A stretch of 64,000 bases of DNA. Source: Streptomyces sp. NBC_00376 (GTDB lineage Bacteria > Actinomycetota > Actinomycetes > Streptomycetales > Streptomycetaceae). This document shows, in pieces, positions 35,411 through 43,982 of the stretch. How positions within the stretch are numbered: the stretch's first letter is position 1; every line of letters begins with the position of its first letter. The notes under the pieces were generated by a model. It was not told where the DNA came from. It searched no databases and saw only the letters and a list, made by a program, of their open reading frames with translations. The stretch covers positions 8,494,001-8,558,000 of the forward strand of contig NZ_CP107960.1 in NCBI RefSeq assembly GCF_036077095.1, in the 5' to 3' direction. Position numbers and translations under genes: made by a program.

Positions 35411-35947
35411 ATGAGAACTCTGCCTGCGGCGGCTGTCGGAGCTGCCGTACTGACGCTGGCCACAGTGACCCCTTCGGCGCAGGCTGCGGATACGACCGTC
35501 ACCTTCACGGTGCAGGGCCAGAATCTGGCTGTCAGCGCGCCGGCCAGCGCGGCATTGTCGAACACCAGCTTCGGCGGTACGGCCACCGGGCAGCTCGGCA
35601 CGGTAACGGTCAACGACCAGCGCGGTGGCGTGCCCGTTCCGTGGACCGCGACGGTGACCTCCACAGCCCTCACCACCGGTGCCGGAGGAGCCAACCAGTC
35701 CATCCCCAACAGCGATGTCGAGTACTGGTCGGGGCCCGCCACAAGCACGAACGGCAGCGGCACCTTCACTCCCGGCCAGGCGACCGCGGCCGCAGCCGTC
35801 ATGCTCTCCTCCGCGCAGACAGCGTTCGCGCACACAGGGGGTGGTGGCGCCAACAGTGCTTCCTGGAACCCCACGTTGATCGTGAACGTCCCCACCACCG
35901 TCGCCGCCGGCCAGTACTCCGGTACGATCACGCACTCGGTGGCCTGA
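35411..35947 (+). CDS. Secreted WxL-like domain protein 1
   Basis: A 178-residue exported protein: MRTLPAAAVGAAVLTLA then ATVTPSAQA gives a Sec signal cleaved near residue 25. The mature part is Ser/Thr/Gly-rich and beta-type (TFGGTATGQLGTVTVNDQRG, VPWTATVTSTALTT, WNPTLIVNVPTTVAAGQYSG, TITHSVA). This order matches the WxL surface domain known from Firmicutes, where the protein ends in YxGxITWxL; here the final motif reads ITHSVA, so the second WxL tryptophan is absent. It is followed eight bases later by a WxL-interacting-type gene and then a second similar protein. Confidence 0.65.
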   Translation: MRTLPAAAVGAAVLTLATVTPSAQAADTTVTFTVQGQNLAVSAPASAALSNTSFGGTATGQLGTVTVNDQRGGVPVPWTATVTSTALTTGAGGANQSIPNSDVEYWSGPATSTNGSGTFTPGQATAAAAVMLSSAQTAFAHTGGGGANSASWNPTLIVNVPTTVAAGQYSGTITHSVA

Positions 35948-35954
35948 CGGCACT

Positions 35955-36951
35955 ATGAAGCGAGTTCTTGCATTCCTGGCGGCGGCAGGGCTGTTCAGCC
36001 TGCCCGCCGCCGCCACAGCACACACATCGCCGGGCGGACCCCGGATCACCTTGGGAATCAAGCTGCTCGAAGCTCCCGTCGAGCGCAAGGACGATCCGCG
36101 TGCCTCCAGCTACATCATCGACCACCTGACACCCGGCACCACGATCCAACCGCAAACTAGAGGTTGCCAACGACAGCCGCAAACCGCTGAAACTGCGCAT
36201 GTACGCGGGAAGGGCAGGTATCCACAAAGGCCGGTTCGTCTACCCGCCTGAGGGCAGGGGCAACGAACTCACCGACTGGATCTTCCTGGAACCGGCCCAA
36301 CTCGAACTGCGCCCGAACTCCAAAGCTCGGGTCCGGGCCACTATCCGGGTTCCGCGCAGGGCTTCGGAGGGCGAGCGCTACAGCGTGATCTGGGTCCAGC
36401 ATCGCTCGGCCCCCGGACGGCATGCCAACATCGCGATGGTGCAGCGCGCCGGTATCCGCGTCTACCTGGACATCGGCCCCGGCGGTGAACTGCCCTCCGA
36501 CTTCCGCATCACCAGCCTCGTCCCTGCACGCGACCGTAGCGGCCTGCCCCAACTGCGCGCCCGGGTACGCAATACCGGGGCGCGGGCTGTGGACATCACC
36601 GGCAAGCTGATGCTGAAGAACGGCCCGGACGGCCTGGCGGCCGGCCCCTTCACCAGCAACCAAGGCCCCACGCTCGCCCCCGGCGACAGCGGACAGATCA
36701 CCTTCACCCTCGGCACCAGCGTCCCCCAAGGACCGTGGGCGGCGGAGGTCACCCTGCGCAGCGGACTCCTCGAGCACACCGCGACCGGGCGCGCCTCGTT
36801 CCCCGATGCCGGAGAAGGGCGGCCGGTGCAGGCCGTGATCGCCTCCGTCGGCTCCAACCGCTGGCTCTGGGCGGCGGGCGCCGCAACCCTGGTCGCCCTT
36901 GGCCCGCTCACGCTGGCCGTGCGCAAACGCCGCCAGAACACCACCTCCTGA
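35955..36951 (+). pseudogene. WxL-interacting-type (DUF916-like) membrane-anchored surface protein, one-base frameshift
   Basis: ATG 35955 gives a signal peptide (MKRVLAFLAAAGLFSLPAAA) and ITLGIKLLEAPVERKDDPRA, SSYIIDHLTPGTTIQ. An extra C at about 36150 shifts the frame; removing it continues as RKLEVANDSRKPLKLRMYAG, then QLELRPNSKARVRATIRVPR, GERYSVIWVQ and ends in a membrane anchor (LWAAGAATLVALGPLTLAV) with basic tail. The corrected protein of about 331 residues has the layout of WxLIP/DUF916 proteins, which bind WxL partners and peptidoglycan. A sequencing indel cannot be excluded. Confidence 0.7.
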
Positions 36952-36981
36952 CCTCACACACCACGGCACCGACGGAAATTT

Positions 36982-37530
36982 GTGCACACCCGCAACCTGC
37001 TCACCGCCGCCCTGCTCACGGCGCTCCTCCAGTCCTCCCCCGTACCCTCCGCGTCCGTGCCGACCACGGGCACACCGACCCCACAAGCGACGAGCCCGGG
37101 GACGACCCGCGCCCTGGCGCAACCAAGCCTCTCGATCAGCGTGCCGACGACCGCCGACCTGGGCACGGCCTCACCCGGCAGCACCCACAGCGCACAACTG
37201 GGCACCGTCACAGCCACGGGAACCGATGCCCCCCAATGGGACGTCACCGCGACCGCCACGGCCCTGACCACAACAGGCGGCACCATCGCCACCAGCAACA
37301 TCGCCTACTGGTCCGGACCCGCCACCGTTGACACGGGTCACGGCGCATGCCACCCCGGCAAGGACACAGCCACCCAGCAGGTCACACTCAACGCGCCCCG
37401 GACGGCGTTCCACCACACGGGATCGACCGACAACGAGAGCTGCAGCTGGAACCCCACCCTGGTCATCACCGTGCCCGCCAACGCAGTCGTCGGCCACTAC
37501 ACCGGCACCATCACCCACTCCGTCGCCTGA
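36982..37530 (+). CDS. Secreted WxL-like domain protein 2
   Basis: A 182-residue exported protein from GTG 36982. The signal peptide (NLLTAALLTALLQSSPVPSA) is followed by a Thr/Pro-rich linker and a domain parallel to that of WxL-like protein 1: LGTVTATGTDAPQWDVTATA, TALTTTGGTIATSNIAYWSG, SWNPTLVITVPANAVVGHYT, GTITHSVA. Two cysteines (ACHPGK and SCSW) may form a disulfide, which protein 1 lacks. The two are paralogues flanking the WxL-interacting-type gene, as WxL genes often flank it in Firmicutes. Confidence 0.65.
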   Translation: MHTRNLLTAALLTALLQSSPVPSASVPTTGTPTPQATSPGTTRALAQPSLSISVPTTADLGTASPGSTHSAQLGTVTATGTDAPQWDVTATATALTTTGGTIATSNIAYWSGPATVDTGHGACHPGKDTATQQVTLNAPRTAFHHTGSTDNESCSWNPTLVITVPANAVVGHYTGTITHSVA

Positions 37531-38048
37531 CGAGCCACACACGCCGGTCCTGGGCCCCGTGCTCGTGGCCTTGAGCTGGAGCACCCATTCGCCGTCAGTA
37601 CCTGATCTCGAACCCTGGCGAGCATTTGCCCAGCTCAGAATCGAACGGGGCTTTGTTCGGCGTGTTCTGGCGGCGCGGTGAAACTGCTCGCTTTGCTGGT
37701 TGGGGCCGGATGTCCGCCCAGGTTGGTCACGCCCAGCCCATCAAGGAGTATGAGGTGGGCTGCGGCTGTGGGTGGCCCTCGTCGGACACGCAGTCCTTGA
37801 ACGCGTTCTCTCGTTGGGACGACGAATACGCGTCCGTGAGGGCGTCCATGGTCGGGTCGGCATCGTCCGATTCAGACCCATGCCTTGGCTGCCAGATCTG
37901 TGCAGTATGCACGCGCTTCGAGGACAGTCATCTGCGTGGTTCGAGTGCCGGCCGGCCCGCTGGTGGCGGGCACCGTGATGGGCTGAACACTCTTGCCGTC
38001 CTTGCCGTTCTTTCCTGCCGGGCCGCGACACCGCGAGGGCCGGGCACC
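37531..38048. other. Gap between WxL-like cluster and WYL regulator
   Basis: No frame with a supported start and coding pattern was found on either strand. A short minus-strand reading near 37940 (MTVLEARAYCTDLAAKAWV, then a stop) may be a gene fragment, but I cannot assign it. Confidence 0.5.
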
Positions 38049-39065
38049 CTACTCGTCCGAGGGCTGTCCGGCCGACGGCCTCGCGCGCCTGCCAGTACGG
38101 GGAATCTCCACGTCAAGGCGGCCCATCACTTCCCGGGCCGCTTGCGCGAGTTCGGGCGGGCCCTCGACGGTGAACCGGCAGTTGAAGGTGACCAGGAAGC
38201 CGATGAGCCCCGACCACGACCAGGCGCCCATCCGGATCCGGGTGATCCGCTCGTCGACCGCTTCGAAACTTGCCGCGCCCGGAGCCCATTTCGCCACCAG
38301 CGTCGCGGGGCACTCCATCAGGACGGTGCCCCAGCAGGGCCAGGTGTCCGGTGTGTCACCGCGATCGGGCTGGCTCTGCACGAAGCGGGTGATGTCCGCC
38401 TCGGGAGCGTCCCGCCAGCCGAAGCGCCAGGCGGTGGGGACCAGGTTCCCGATGCGGTCGAGCCGGTAGGCGTGCCAGGAGTTCCTGTGCTGGTCGTAGG
38501 CGACCATGTACCAGCGTCCGGACCAGACGACGAGCCGGTGGGGTTCGGCCAGGACCTCGCTGTTCTCCACCGCGTCGAGATCGATGGACCGGTAGGAGAA
38601 CCTCACCAGCTCACGTTGTTGGGCTGCGGCGCTCAGTTGCGCCACCAGTGCGGGATCGACCTGGGGTGGAGCAAGTTCCCAGGCGTTCTCGATCTGTTCG
38701 ACGGAGAAGGCCGCGAGGTGGCGGGCCAGGTGGGGCGGCAGGAGCTCCCTGATTGAGTTCAGCGCACGCTTCGTGGCGTCCCCCATACCGGCCACGGAGG
38801 CCGGCGCCGTCTGGAGGGACAGCGCGATGGCAATGGCCTGCTCGTCGTCGACTGTCAGCGGAGGGAGACGCGCGCCGCGCGACAACCGGTAGTAGCCGGA
38901 GGGGCCCTTGGTCGCCGTGACGGGGTACCCCAGCTCGCGGAGCCGGCTGATATCTCGCCGGACGGTTCGCGGGGACACGCCCAGCCGCTCGGCCAGCCCG
39001 TCGCCGGTCCACTCCTTCTGGGCCTGAAGCAGGCTGAGGAGCTCCAGCGTTCGGTTGGCGATCAC
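38049..39065 (-). CDS. WYL-domain transcriptional regulator (YafY type)
   Basis: A 338-residue regulator; the GTG at 39065 lies seven bases after AAGGA. The N-terminal winged helix (RTLELLSLLQAQKEWTGDGL, AERLGVSPRTVRRDISRLRE, LGYPVTATKGPSGYYRL) is followed by the WYL domain (RFSYRSIDL, EPHRLVVWSGRWYMVAYDQH, RNSWHAYRLDRIGNL) and a WCX C-terminal extension. WYL domains bind small molecules or nucleic acids. It is transcribed away from the MFS pump at 39226, so it probably controls that gene. Confidence 0.92.
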   Translation of the reverse strand: MIANRTLELLSLLQAQKEWTGDGLAERLGVSPRTVRRDISRLRELGYPVTATKGPSGYYRLSRGARLPPLTVDDEQAIAIALSLQTAPASVAGMGDATKRALNSIRELLPPHLARHLAAFSVEQIENAWELAPPQVDPALVAQLSAAAQQRELVRFSYRSIDLDAVENSEVLAEPHRLVVWSGRWYMVAYDQHRNSWHAYRLDRIGNLVPTAWRFGWRDAPEADITRFVQSQPDRGDTPDTWPCWGTVLMECPATLVAKWAPGAASFEAVDERITRIRMGAWSWSGLIGFLVTFNCRFTVEGPPELAQAAREVMGRLDVEIPRTGRRARPSAGQPSDE

Positions 39066-39225
39066 GGATTGTCCTTCGCATTGGGGCCAGTAGAGGTCAG
39101 CACACTTCCTCTTCTCCTGCGATGGTGCCACTGGCCCGGAGGCGAGACGCGTCCCCGCCTGCCCCAGTATTTCGCCCTCGGCGGCCTATCCGGGTGCGTT
39201 GCACAGAACGGAACGGAGGAACGCA

Positions 39226-40914
39226 GTGTCTGAAAATCCAACTCGGCCCTCACCGGCCGACCGGGTCGCCTGGCTGGGTCTGGTCGCCATTTCCCTCGGT
39301 GTCTCGCTGGTGGTCGTGGACTTCACCATAGTCAACGTGGTGATGCCGCCGATCATCGACGATCTCAAGATCTCGGCTTTCGGCGCCCAGTGGATCCAGG
39401 AGTCCTACGCCATCATTCTGGCCGCTCTGCTGCTGCTGATGGGCCGCTTCTCGGACCTCGTGGGAGCCCGCCGCCTTTTCCTCATCGGGACCGTGATCTT
39501 CGGGCTGGCGAGCGTCGCTGCGGCGCTGTCGCCCAACGGGGAGTTCCTGATCACCAGCCGGTTCGTGCAGGGCGTCGGTGGCGCGACCGTCATGCCGACA
39601 TCGCTGGCACTGCTCAACATGACCTTCCGGGGTCCGGACCGCAGCAAGGCCTTCGCTGTCTGGGGATCCACGATCGGTGCGGCCGCCGCGGTCGGACCGT
39701 TGCTGGGCGGCTGGCTCGCCGAATACTCCTGGCGGTGGGCCTTCGGCATCAACATCTTTGCCGTGCTGCTGATCCTCGTGGGCAGCATGAAGTTCCTGCA
39801 GAAGTCCCCCCGGCAACCGGGCAGGATCGACGCCGTCGGCGGGGTGCTGTCGGTGCTGGGCCTCGGACTTCTCGCATTCGGGCTGATCGAGGGACGTAAC
39901 TACGGGTGGTGGGGCGCGCGGAAGAGCCTCGGTCCCTTCGGGGACGGGGTGGAGCTGTCGGTCGTCCCGGTCGCTCTGGCCATCTCAGTGGTGTCCCTCG
40001 TGCTCTTCCTGTGCCTGCAGGTTCGGCTGACCCGGAAGAACGGCACCGCGCCGCTGATGGACACCTCGCTGTTCGGCATCAAGTCCTTCAGTACGGGCAA
40101 CATCGCGACGCTGATCATCGCGCTGGCCGAGTTCGGCATCCTCGCTGTCCTGCCCCTCTGGCTTCAGTACACCCTGGGGTGTTCCGCGGTGCAGACCGGG
40201 CTGATGGTCTTCGTCGTCGCGATCGGCAGTTTCTCCGCGAGCGGTGCGAGCTTCGGCATGGCCGAGAAGGCCGGCCCTATTGGCCTGGTCCGTATCGGCC
40301 TGGTTCTCGAGGCCATCGGACTGCTGATGTTCGGCCTGCTGGCCAGCAGCGACTCCCCGTGGTGGGTCATCGGAATCGCCCTGTTCCTGTACGGGACGGG
40401 CGTCGGTTTCGCCACCGCGCAGGTCACCAATGTGGTCCTGGCGGACGTGCCGCCACAACAGGCCGGCCAGGGATCCGGAATCCAGAGCGCCGCGCGCCAG
40501 CTCGGCTCCGCGCTCGGCATCGCGGTTCTGACGTCGACATTCTTCACGGCGCTGGCCTCCGACCTGTCCGATAGGCTCGCCCAGCAGGGGACACCCGGAG
40601 CGGACCAGCTGGCTTCGGCGGTCTCCGACAGCGCGGGCGCCATGATCTCCGGGCTGAGTCAGAACCCGGAGACGGAATCGGCCGCCGCGGCGGCCCGTGA
40701 CGCAATGTCCCACGCGATCCAGATCAACGGCTACACCTGCGCCGCGCTGCTGGCGTTCGGAATGCTGGCGACCTTCCTCATCCCCCGGCGCAAGCCGGAT
40801 GCCCAGCAGTGGGGAGAGGCGCACGCTCCCGGCGGGGCGCCGGATACCGGCGTCAACGCCGAGCAGACCTCTCAGCGGTCTGAGCGGTCGTGGTGCTCCA
40901 GGCTGCCCCAGTAG
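39226..40914 (+). CDS. MFS drug:H+ antiporter, DHA2 (EmrB/QacA) type
   Basis: A 562-residue transporter with about 14 membrane helices. The GTG at 39226 follows GGAGGAACGC; an upstream TTG is less likely. The conserved helix-1 motif LVVVDFTIVNVVMPPI (the D-x-T/x-V-N-V-A-L-P family signature), motif A in LLLMGRFSDLVGARRLF and motif C-like AAAVGPLLGGWLAEYSWRW are present. Such proteins export hydrophobic drugs or secreted metabolites using the proton gradient. The divergent WYL regulator probably controls it. Its end overlaps a convergent gene by 43 bases. Confidence 0.92.
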   Translation: MSENPTRPSPADRVAWLGLVAISLGVSLVVVDFTIVNVVMPPIIDDLKISAFGAQWIQESYAIILAALLLLMGRFSDLVGARRLFLIGTVIFGLASVAAALSPNGEFLITSRFVQGVGGATVMPTSLALLNMTFRGPDRSKAFAVWGSTIGAAAAVGPLLGGWLAEYSWRWAFGINIFAVLLILVGSMKFLQKSPRQPGRIDAVGGVLSVLGLGLLAFGLIEGRNYGWWGARKSLGPFGDGVELSVVPVALAISVVSLVLFLCLQVRLTRKNGTAPLMDTSLFGIKSFSTGNIATLIIALAEFGILAVLPLWLQYTLGCSAVQTGLMVFVVAIGSFSASGASFGMAEKAGPIGLVRIGLVLEAIGLLMFGLLASSDSPWWVIGIALFLYGTGVGFATAQVTNVVLADVPPQQAGQGSGIQSAARQLGSALGIAVLTSTFFTALASDLSDRLAQQGTPGADQLASAVSDSAGAMISGLSQNPETESAAAAARDAMSHAIQINGYTCAALLAFGMLATFLIPRRKPDAQQWGEAHAPGGAPDTGVNAEQTSQRSERSWCSRLPQ

Positions 40915-41261
40915 GTGTGTCCGTGGTCCTCGGCCCAGCGGATCTGGTCGAGGACCCACTGGCGACGGTCTTCGTCGATCCGCACCTGGTAACCGTGGCG
41001 GTCGTCGTGCCGGATCCAGTGGCGGCCTCCATCGCGATCCTGCTTCCAGTGGCCACGGGCGTCGCTGCCCCGGTCGCCGAGTGCGCCGTGCCGGTCCCCG
41101 TCGTGGTGGTCGGTGATCCGGACGGTGGATACGGCGCCCGGCTGGGTGCTGCTCGGGTGAGTCGCCGCCGAGGCGGTGCCGCCGGTGGCGAGAAGCCCGG
41201 CTGCGGCGATGGCGGTCGAGGCGATCGCGACGAGAGTCCGACGAACGATGCTGCTTGTCAT
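40872..41261 (-). CDS. Small secreted His/Asp/Arg-rich protein
   Basis: A 129-residue exported protein from ATG 41261 after AGGGGAAATC. The signal peptide (VRRTLVAIASTAIAAAGLLA ... ASAA) is clear. The mature part is extremely rich in His, Asp and Arg (ITDHHDGDRHGALGDRGSDA, HWIRHDDRHGYQVRIDEDRR), which could bind metal ions, and ends in a short helix. Similar small secreted proteins occur in Streptomyces. It converges on the MFS gene and overlaps its end. Confidence 0.7.
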   Translation of the reverse strand: MTSSIVRRTLVAIASTAIAAAGLLATGGTASAATHPSSTQPGAVSTVRITDHHDGDRHGALGDRGSDARGHWKQDRDGGRHWIRHDDRHGYQVRIDEDRRQWVLDQIRWAEDHGHTYWGSLEHHDRSDR

Positions 41262-41564
41262 GATTTCCCCTCTTTCTCCACCCTGTGATGTGCATGGGCG
41301 AGTCAGTCCGTGGTTGCCTTGCTGGCAGTGAAGACACTAACCCCGAATGGTTGAATGATGAACTACTTCTGGTGAGTGAGGTCCACCACGCGCCGAAGAG
41401 CCGTTGCGTCGGAATACTCGCGCGAAACCCGATGTTGCGAGCCGGTTGCCGGGCGGCTGCCGAGGGTCTTCCCACCAGGCGCCACTGGGCTTGATCCGCT
41501 TTGACGGACAACCGAATCAGGCGGGGCCGAGCCCTCCGGAAAGACGGGCGGGAGACGGCGGTCT

Positions 41565-41603
41565 TGCCGTGCCTCGGGATGGCCGTTGCCCCGAGGCACG
41601 GCA
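41565..41603. terminator. Perfect 14-bp hairpin in the 41.3-41.7 kb gap
   Basis: TGCCGTGCCTCGGG (41565-41578) and its complement (41590-41603) flank an 11-base loop. It lies 121 bases beyond the end of the minus-strand gene at 41724 and would suit that gene as terminator. The rest of 41262-41723 shows no supported gene. Confidence 0.6.
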
Positions 41604-41723
41604 GGGCGGGTTCACCGGCCGAGAGGGCTTCGCCCTGCGGCCCACCCGGCGCCCTCCCGCTGCAGCACCGCCGGATGCTGCAGGTGCGCTCCGCGCCCGC
41701 GAAGCCTGTCAGACAGGCTCAGG

Positions 41724-42395
41724 TCAGGAAAACGGGCCAGCCGCGATGGCATAGCCGATCGCGGCGGCTGCGTCGGCAACGCCCGCCAGGGATGCCTTGT
41801 CGTTCAAAGCCGTGACCACATCCTGAGTCAGCGGGCGGAGGGCATACACGTGGCGTACCGCGTCGATGTCGACCGGGATCTCGTAGTAGTCCTCGGCGAA
41901 CTTCTGGAATGCCTCCGGCGATGGGTCGACCAGCAACTGGAACAGCCAGCCCGAGCCGTCGGGGTCGGCGCTGTCCTCGGGGAAGTCGATCTCTCCCGCC
42001 TGCCAGCGCTCGCTTCCCGCCTCACGCCACATGCAGGCCGTCACCTGGGGCATTCCGTCGTCCGTGAAGGCCGGATCTTCGACGCAACTGCGGAACACCT
42101 CGGGGACCGAGTCCACGACGCCCGGCCAGGGCTCGTCGTCGACATACGGGCTCATCGCCGACTCGTGGTCGAAGCCTCGGACATACGCGCCCGCCGGAGA
42201 GAAGATGACGTCGAACTCGTCCCCCGAGCCGTTGCGCATGGAGGCGATCTCCTCCGTCTCGGACCAAGCCCGGCTGAATGAGTAGTAGCGCTCGCCGTCC
42301 GGGTTCAGCACGGCCTCCAGCATGGCCATCGACCGACACCGGTCCCGCAGCGTCGGGATGTCAGGAAGCGCCTCGGCAACATCGTGAACGGTCAT
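41724..42395 (-). CDS. Conserved Streptomyces protein of unknown function
   Basis: From ATG 42395 (the frame is open ten codons further), 223 residues. VHDVAEALPDIPTLRDRCRS, YYSFSRAWSETEEIASMRNG, GAYVRGFDHESAMSPY and DEPWPGVVDSVPEVFRSCVE give it the look of a widely conserved, acidic, soluble Streptomyces hypothetical. The fold may be SUKH-like or related to immunity proteins, but I cannot show that. It appears intact. Confidence 0.7.
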   Translation of the reverse strand: MTVHDVAEALPDIPTLRDRCRSMAMLEAVLNPDGERYYSFSRAWSETEEIASMRNGSGDEFDVIFSPAGAYVRGFDHESAMSPYVDDEPWPGVVDSVPEVFRSCVEDPAFTDDGMPQVTACMWREAGSERWQAGEIDFPEDSADPDGSGWLFQLLVDPSPEAFQKFAEDYYEIPVDIDAVRHVYALRPLTQDVVTALNDKASLAGVADAAAAIGYAIAAGPFS

Positions 42396-42477
42396 GGCGC
42401 CCATCCAACCGCACGCCACTGACACCCACCTGGGTGCGGTCGGTGGCTGGAACCCGGTGGACCGGCGGCACTCTTCC

Positions 42478-42759
42478 CGTGAGTTCTACCGTCGGTGGAG
42501 TCGGTGGTACGGGCAAACCGACGAGCATCAAGAGCGAGGAAGTGCGCAACCGGCTACGGGTCCTCGCCGACGACCGCGGCACCACCATCACCCAGCTGCT
42601 GGAAGAGCTCGCCGGCCGCGAGGTCACGAAAGCCGAGCGTGAGCAGCGTGCTGTCGAGGCTGCCCGTGAGCTCGGCATCGAGTACACCGAGCAGGTCCAG
42701 CAGGCGGGCAGGACGCCTGGGCGAAGATCCGCGCCCATCAGGGCGGCGCCGCCGCATGA
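42478..42759 (+). pseudogene. Ribbon-helix-helix-type antitoxin, start and C-terminus damaged
   Basis: The frame reads KPTSIKSEEVRNRLRVLADD, RGTTITQLLEELAGREVTKA and ELGIEYTEQVQQ, like small Streptomyces antitoxins of VapB/RHH type. The expected ATG before GKPTSIK is ACG, leaving a GTG at 42478 as the only start. Near 42712 a one-base shift is needed to read DAWAKIRAHQGGAAA before the TGA at 42757-42759, which overlaps the toxin ATG (ATGA). The overlap is the classic coupling of the pair. Confidence 0.55.
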
Positions 42760-43130
42760 ACCTGACGGTCGTCCTGGACACACCGCTCTGGCCGCTCTGT
42801 ACCGCGCGGATCCCTTCTTCACCGGCCGGTACATCGAAGCCTCCCGCGGTACCGGCCGGCGTCATCGTCCCTTCGCTGTCGGTCCTTGCTGCGGAGCGGC
42901 AGGTCACGGGTGCGGGCCGGCACGCGGCGTCCCTGCGGTTCGCGGAGAATGTTCCGTTCACTGCCGGGCACGCGGTGGATGCGATGGACTGGAGAGCCGT
43001 GGACTGGCCGGTGGCTCATGCTGTTGCGATCGCCTGGCACGCGGTGAAGGCGGGGGATCCGGTGACGGTCCCGTTTCTGGAACCCGAGCTGTACGCGGGT
43101 ACCGGCATTACCCCGTTGAACCCCACCTGA
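42756..43130 (+). pseudogene. PIN-like toxin with two compensating frameshifts
   Basis: ATG 42756 starts MNLTVVLDT, the beta-strand and first acidic residue of a PIN-like fold. The plausible continuation ALAALYRADPFFTGRYIEAS, RGTG is in another frame (about +2 at 42780), and the frame returns (+1 at about 42858) as VIVPSLSVLAAERQVTGAGR, HAASLRFAENVPFTAGHAVD, WPVAHAVAIAWHAVKAGD and LYAGTGITPLNPT. As written, one open frame of 124 codons is translatable, but about 25 residues of the second helix are replaced. Activity is doubtful. Confidence 0.5.
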
Positions 43131-43185
43131 CCCCGCGCTTTGGAAGGAGGCTGCGCCCGCGGGGAACGGCCCCCTTCTCGTTGGT

Positions 43186-43705
43186 TCAGCGCCCGGTATG
43201 GTGCGCCTGCCGTGCGGATACCATGCCGCGCCAGCGATCGCGGGTGCGCTGTTCGCCGTCCAGCCACCGGGATCCGGAGACCTGGTCGATGGGTACGTCG
43301 GCCATGAACTGGGCGATGTCGACGTGGTACGTGTAGTTGTCGCGGGTGAGGTCGCGCAGTCGGGAGATCGCGGTGCCGACCTTGTCGTGGTCGTTCTTGA
43401 CGGCGTGGTGGGAGCACACGGCGAGTTCGGCCATGACCTGGGCGGAGACGATGCCGGCAATGACGGCCTCCGTCCGCAGGACGCGGGCGCGGTCCTCCAC
43501 GTCCCGGGTGATTCCCGCAGCGCGTACGTGGGTGGCAATCCGGGTGGTCAGTACGGTGGCGCGCAGGCCGAGCTCGACGTCGTCGTCGGCCCGATGGGGG
43601 TCGGTGAAGGCGAGGACGAAGGCTCGCTGCGCCTGGCATGTGGCCCGTTCACCCGCGACGCCATGCTGTTCGGCGTCGTTGCGGGCTGCCTCGACGTCCC
43701 CGCCA
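43186..43705 (-). pseudogene. C-terminal fragment of a TPR/ATP-binding regulatory protein
   Basis: The minus strand from about 43702 reads GDVEAARNDAEQHGVAGERA, TCQAQRAFVLAFTDPHRADD, VEDRARVLRTEAVIAGIVSA and QFMADVPIDQVSGSRWLDGE QR, ending at 43186. It resembles the last repeats of large Streptomyces NTPase-TPR proteins. The N-terminal 80 percent or so, including any nucleotide-binding domain, is replaced at 43702-43707 by an IS5 fragment. Confidence 0.55.
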
Positions 43706-43706
43706 G

Positions 43707-43967
43707 TGCCCCGACGCCTTCTACGCCGACCGCGGTCACGACTACCGCCGCCAGGTCCGTGAGCCGGGCATCCGCCCGCTCATCGCCCAGCGCGGCACCG
43801 AGCACGGAAGCGGCCTGGGCAGGAACCGCTGGGTCGTCGAAGCGGCCTTCGCGCTTCTGCGCTGGTTCCGCCGGCTGCGTGGCTGCTGGGAAATCCGTGC
43901 CGACATCCACCAGGCCTTACTCACCCTCGGCTGCGCAATCATCTGCCGGCGGCGCCTCAAAGAATAG
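43707..43967 (+). pseudogene. IS5-family transposase, C-terminal fragment
   Basis: From codon 43707 the frame reads CPDAFYADRGHDYRRQVREP, GIRPLIAQRGTEHGSGLGRN, RWVVEAAFALLRWFRRLRGC and WEIRADIHQALLTLGCAIIC. This is the last third of an IS5-group transposase with the catalytic Asp (YADRG) and Glu (VVEAAF). It abuts the truncated TPR gene directly, so the junction marks an insertion followed by deletion. Confidence 0.8.
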
Positions 43968-43982
43968 TGCTGATCCGGGCCC

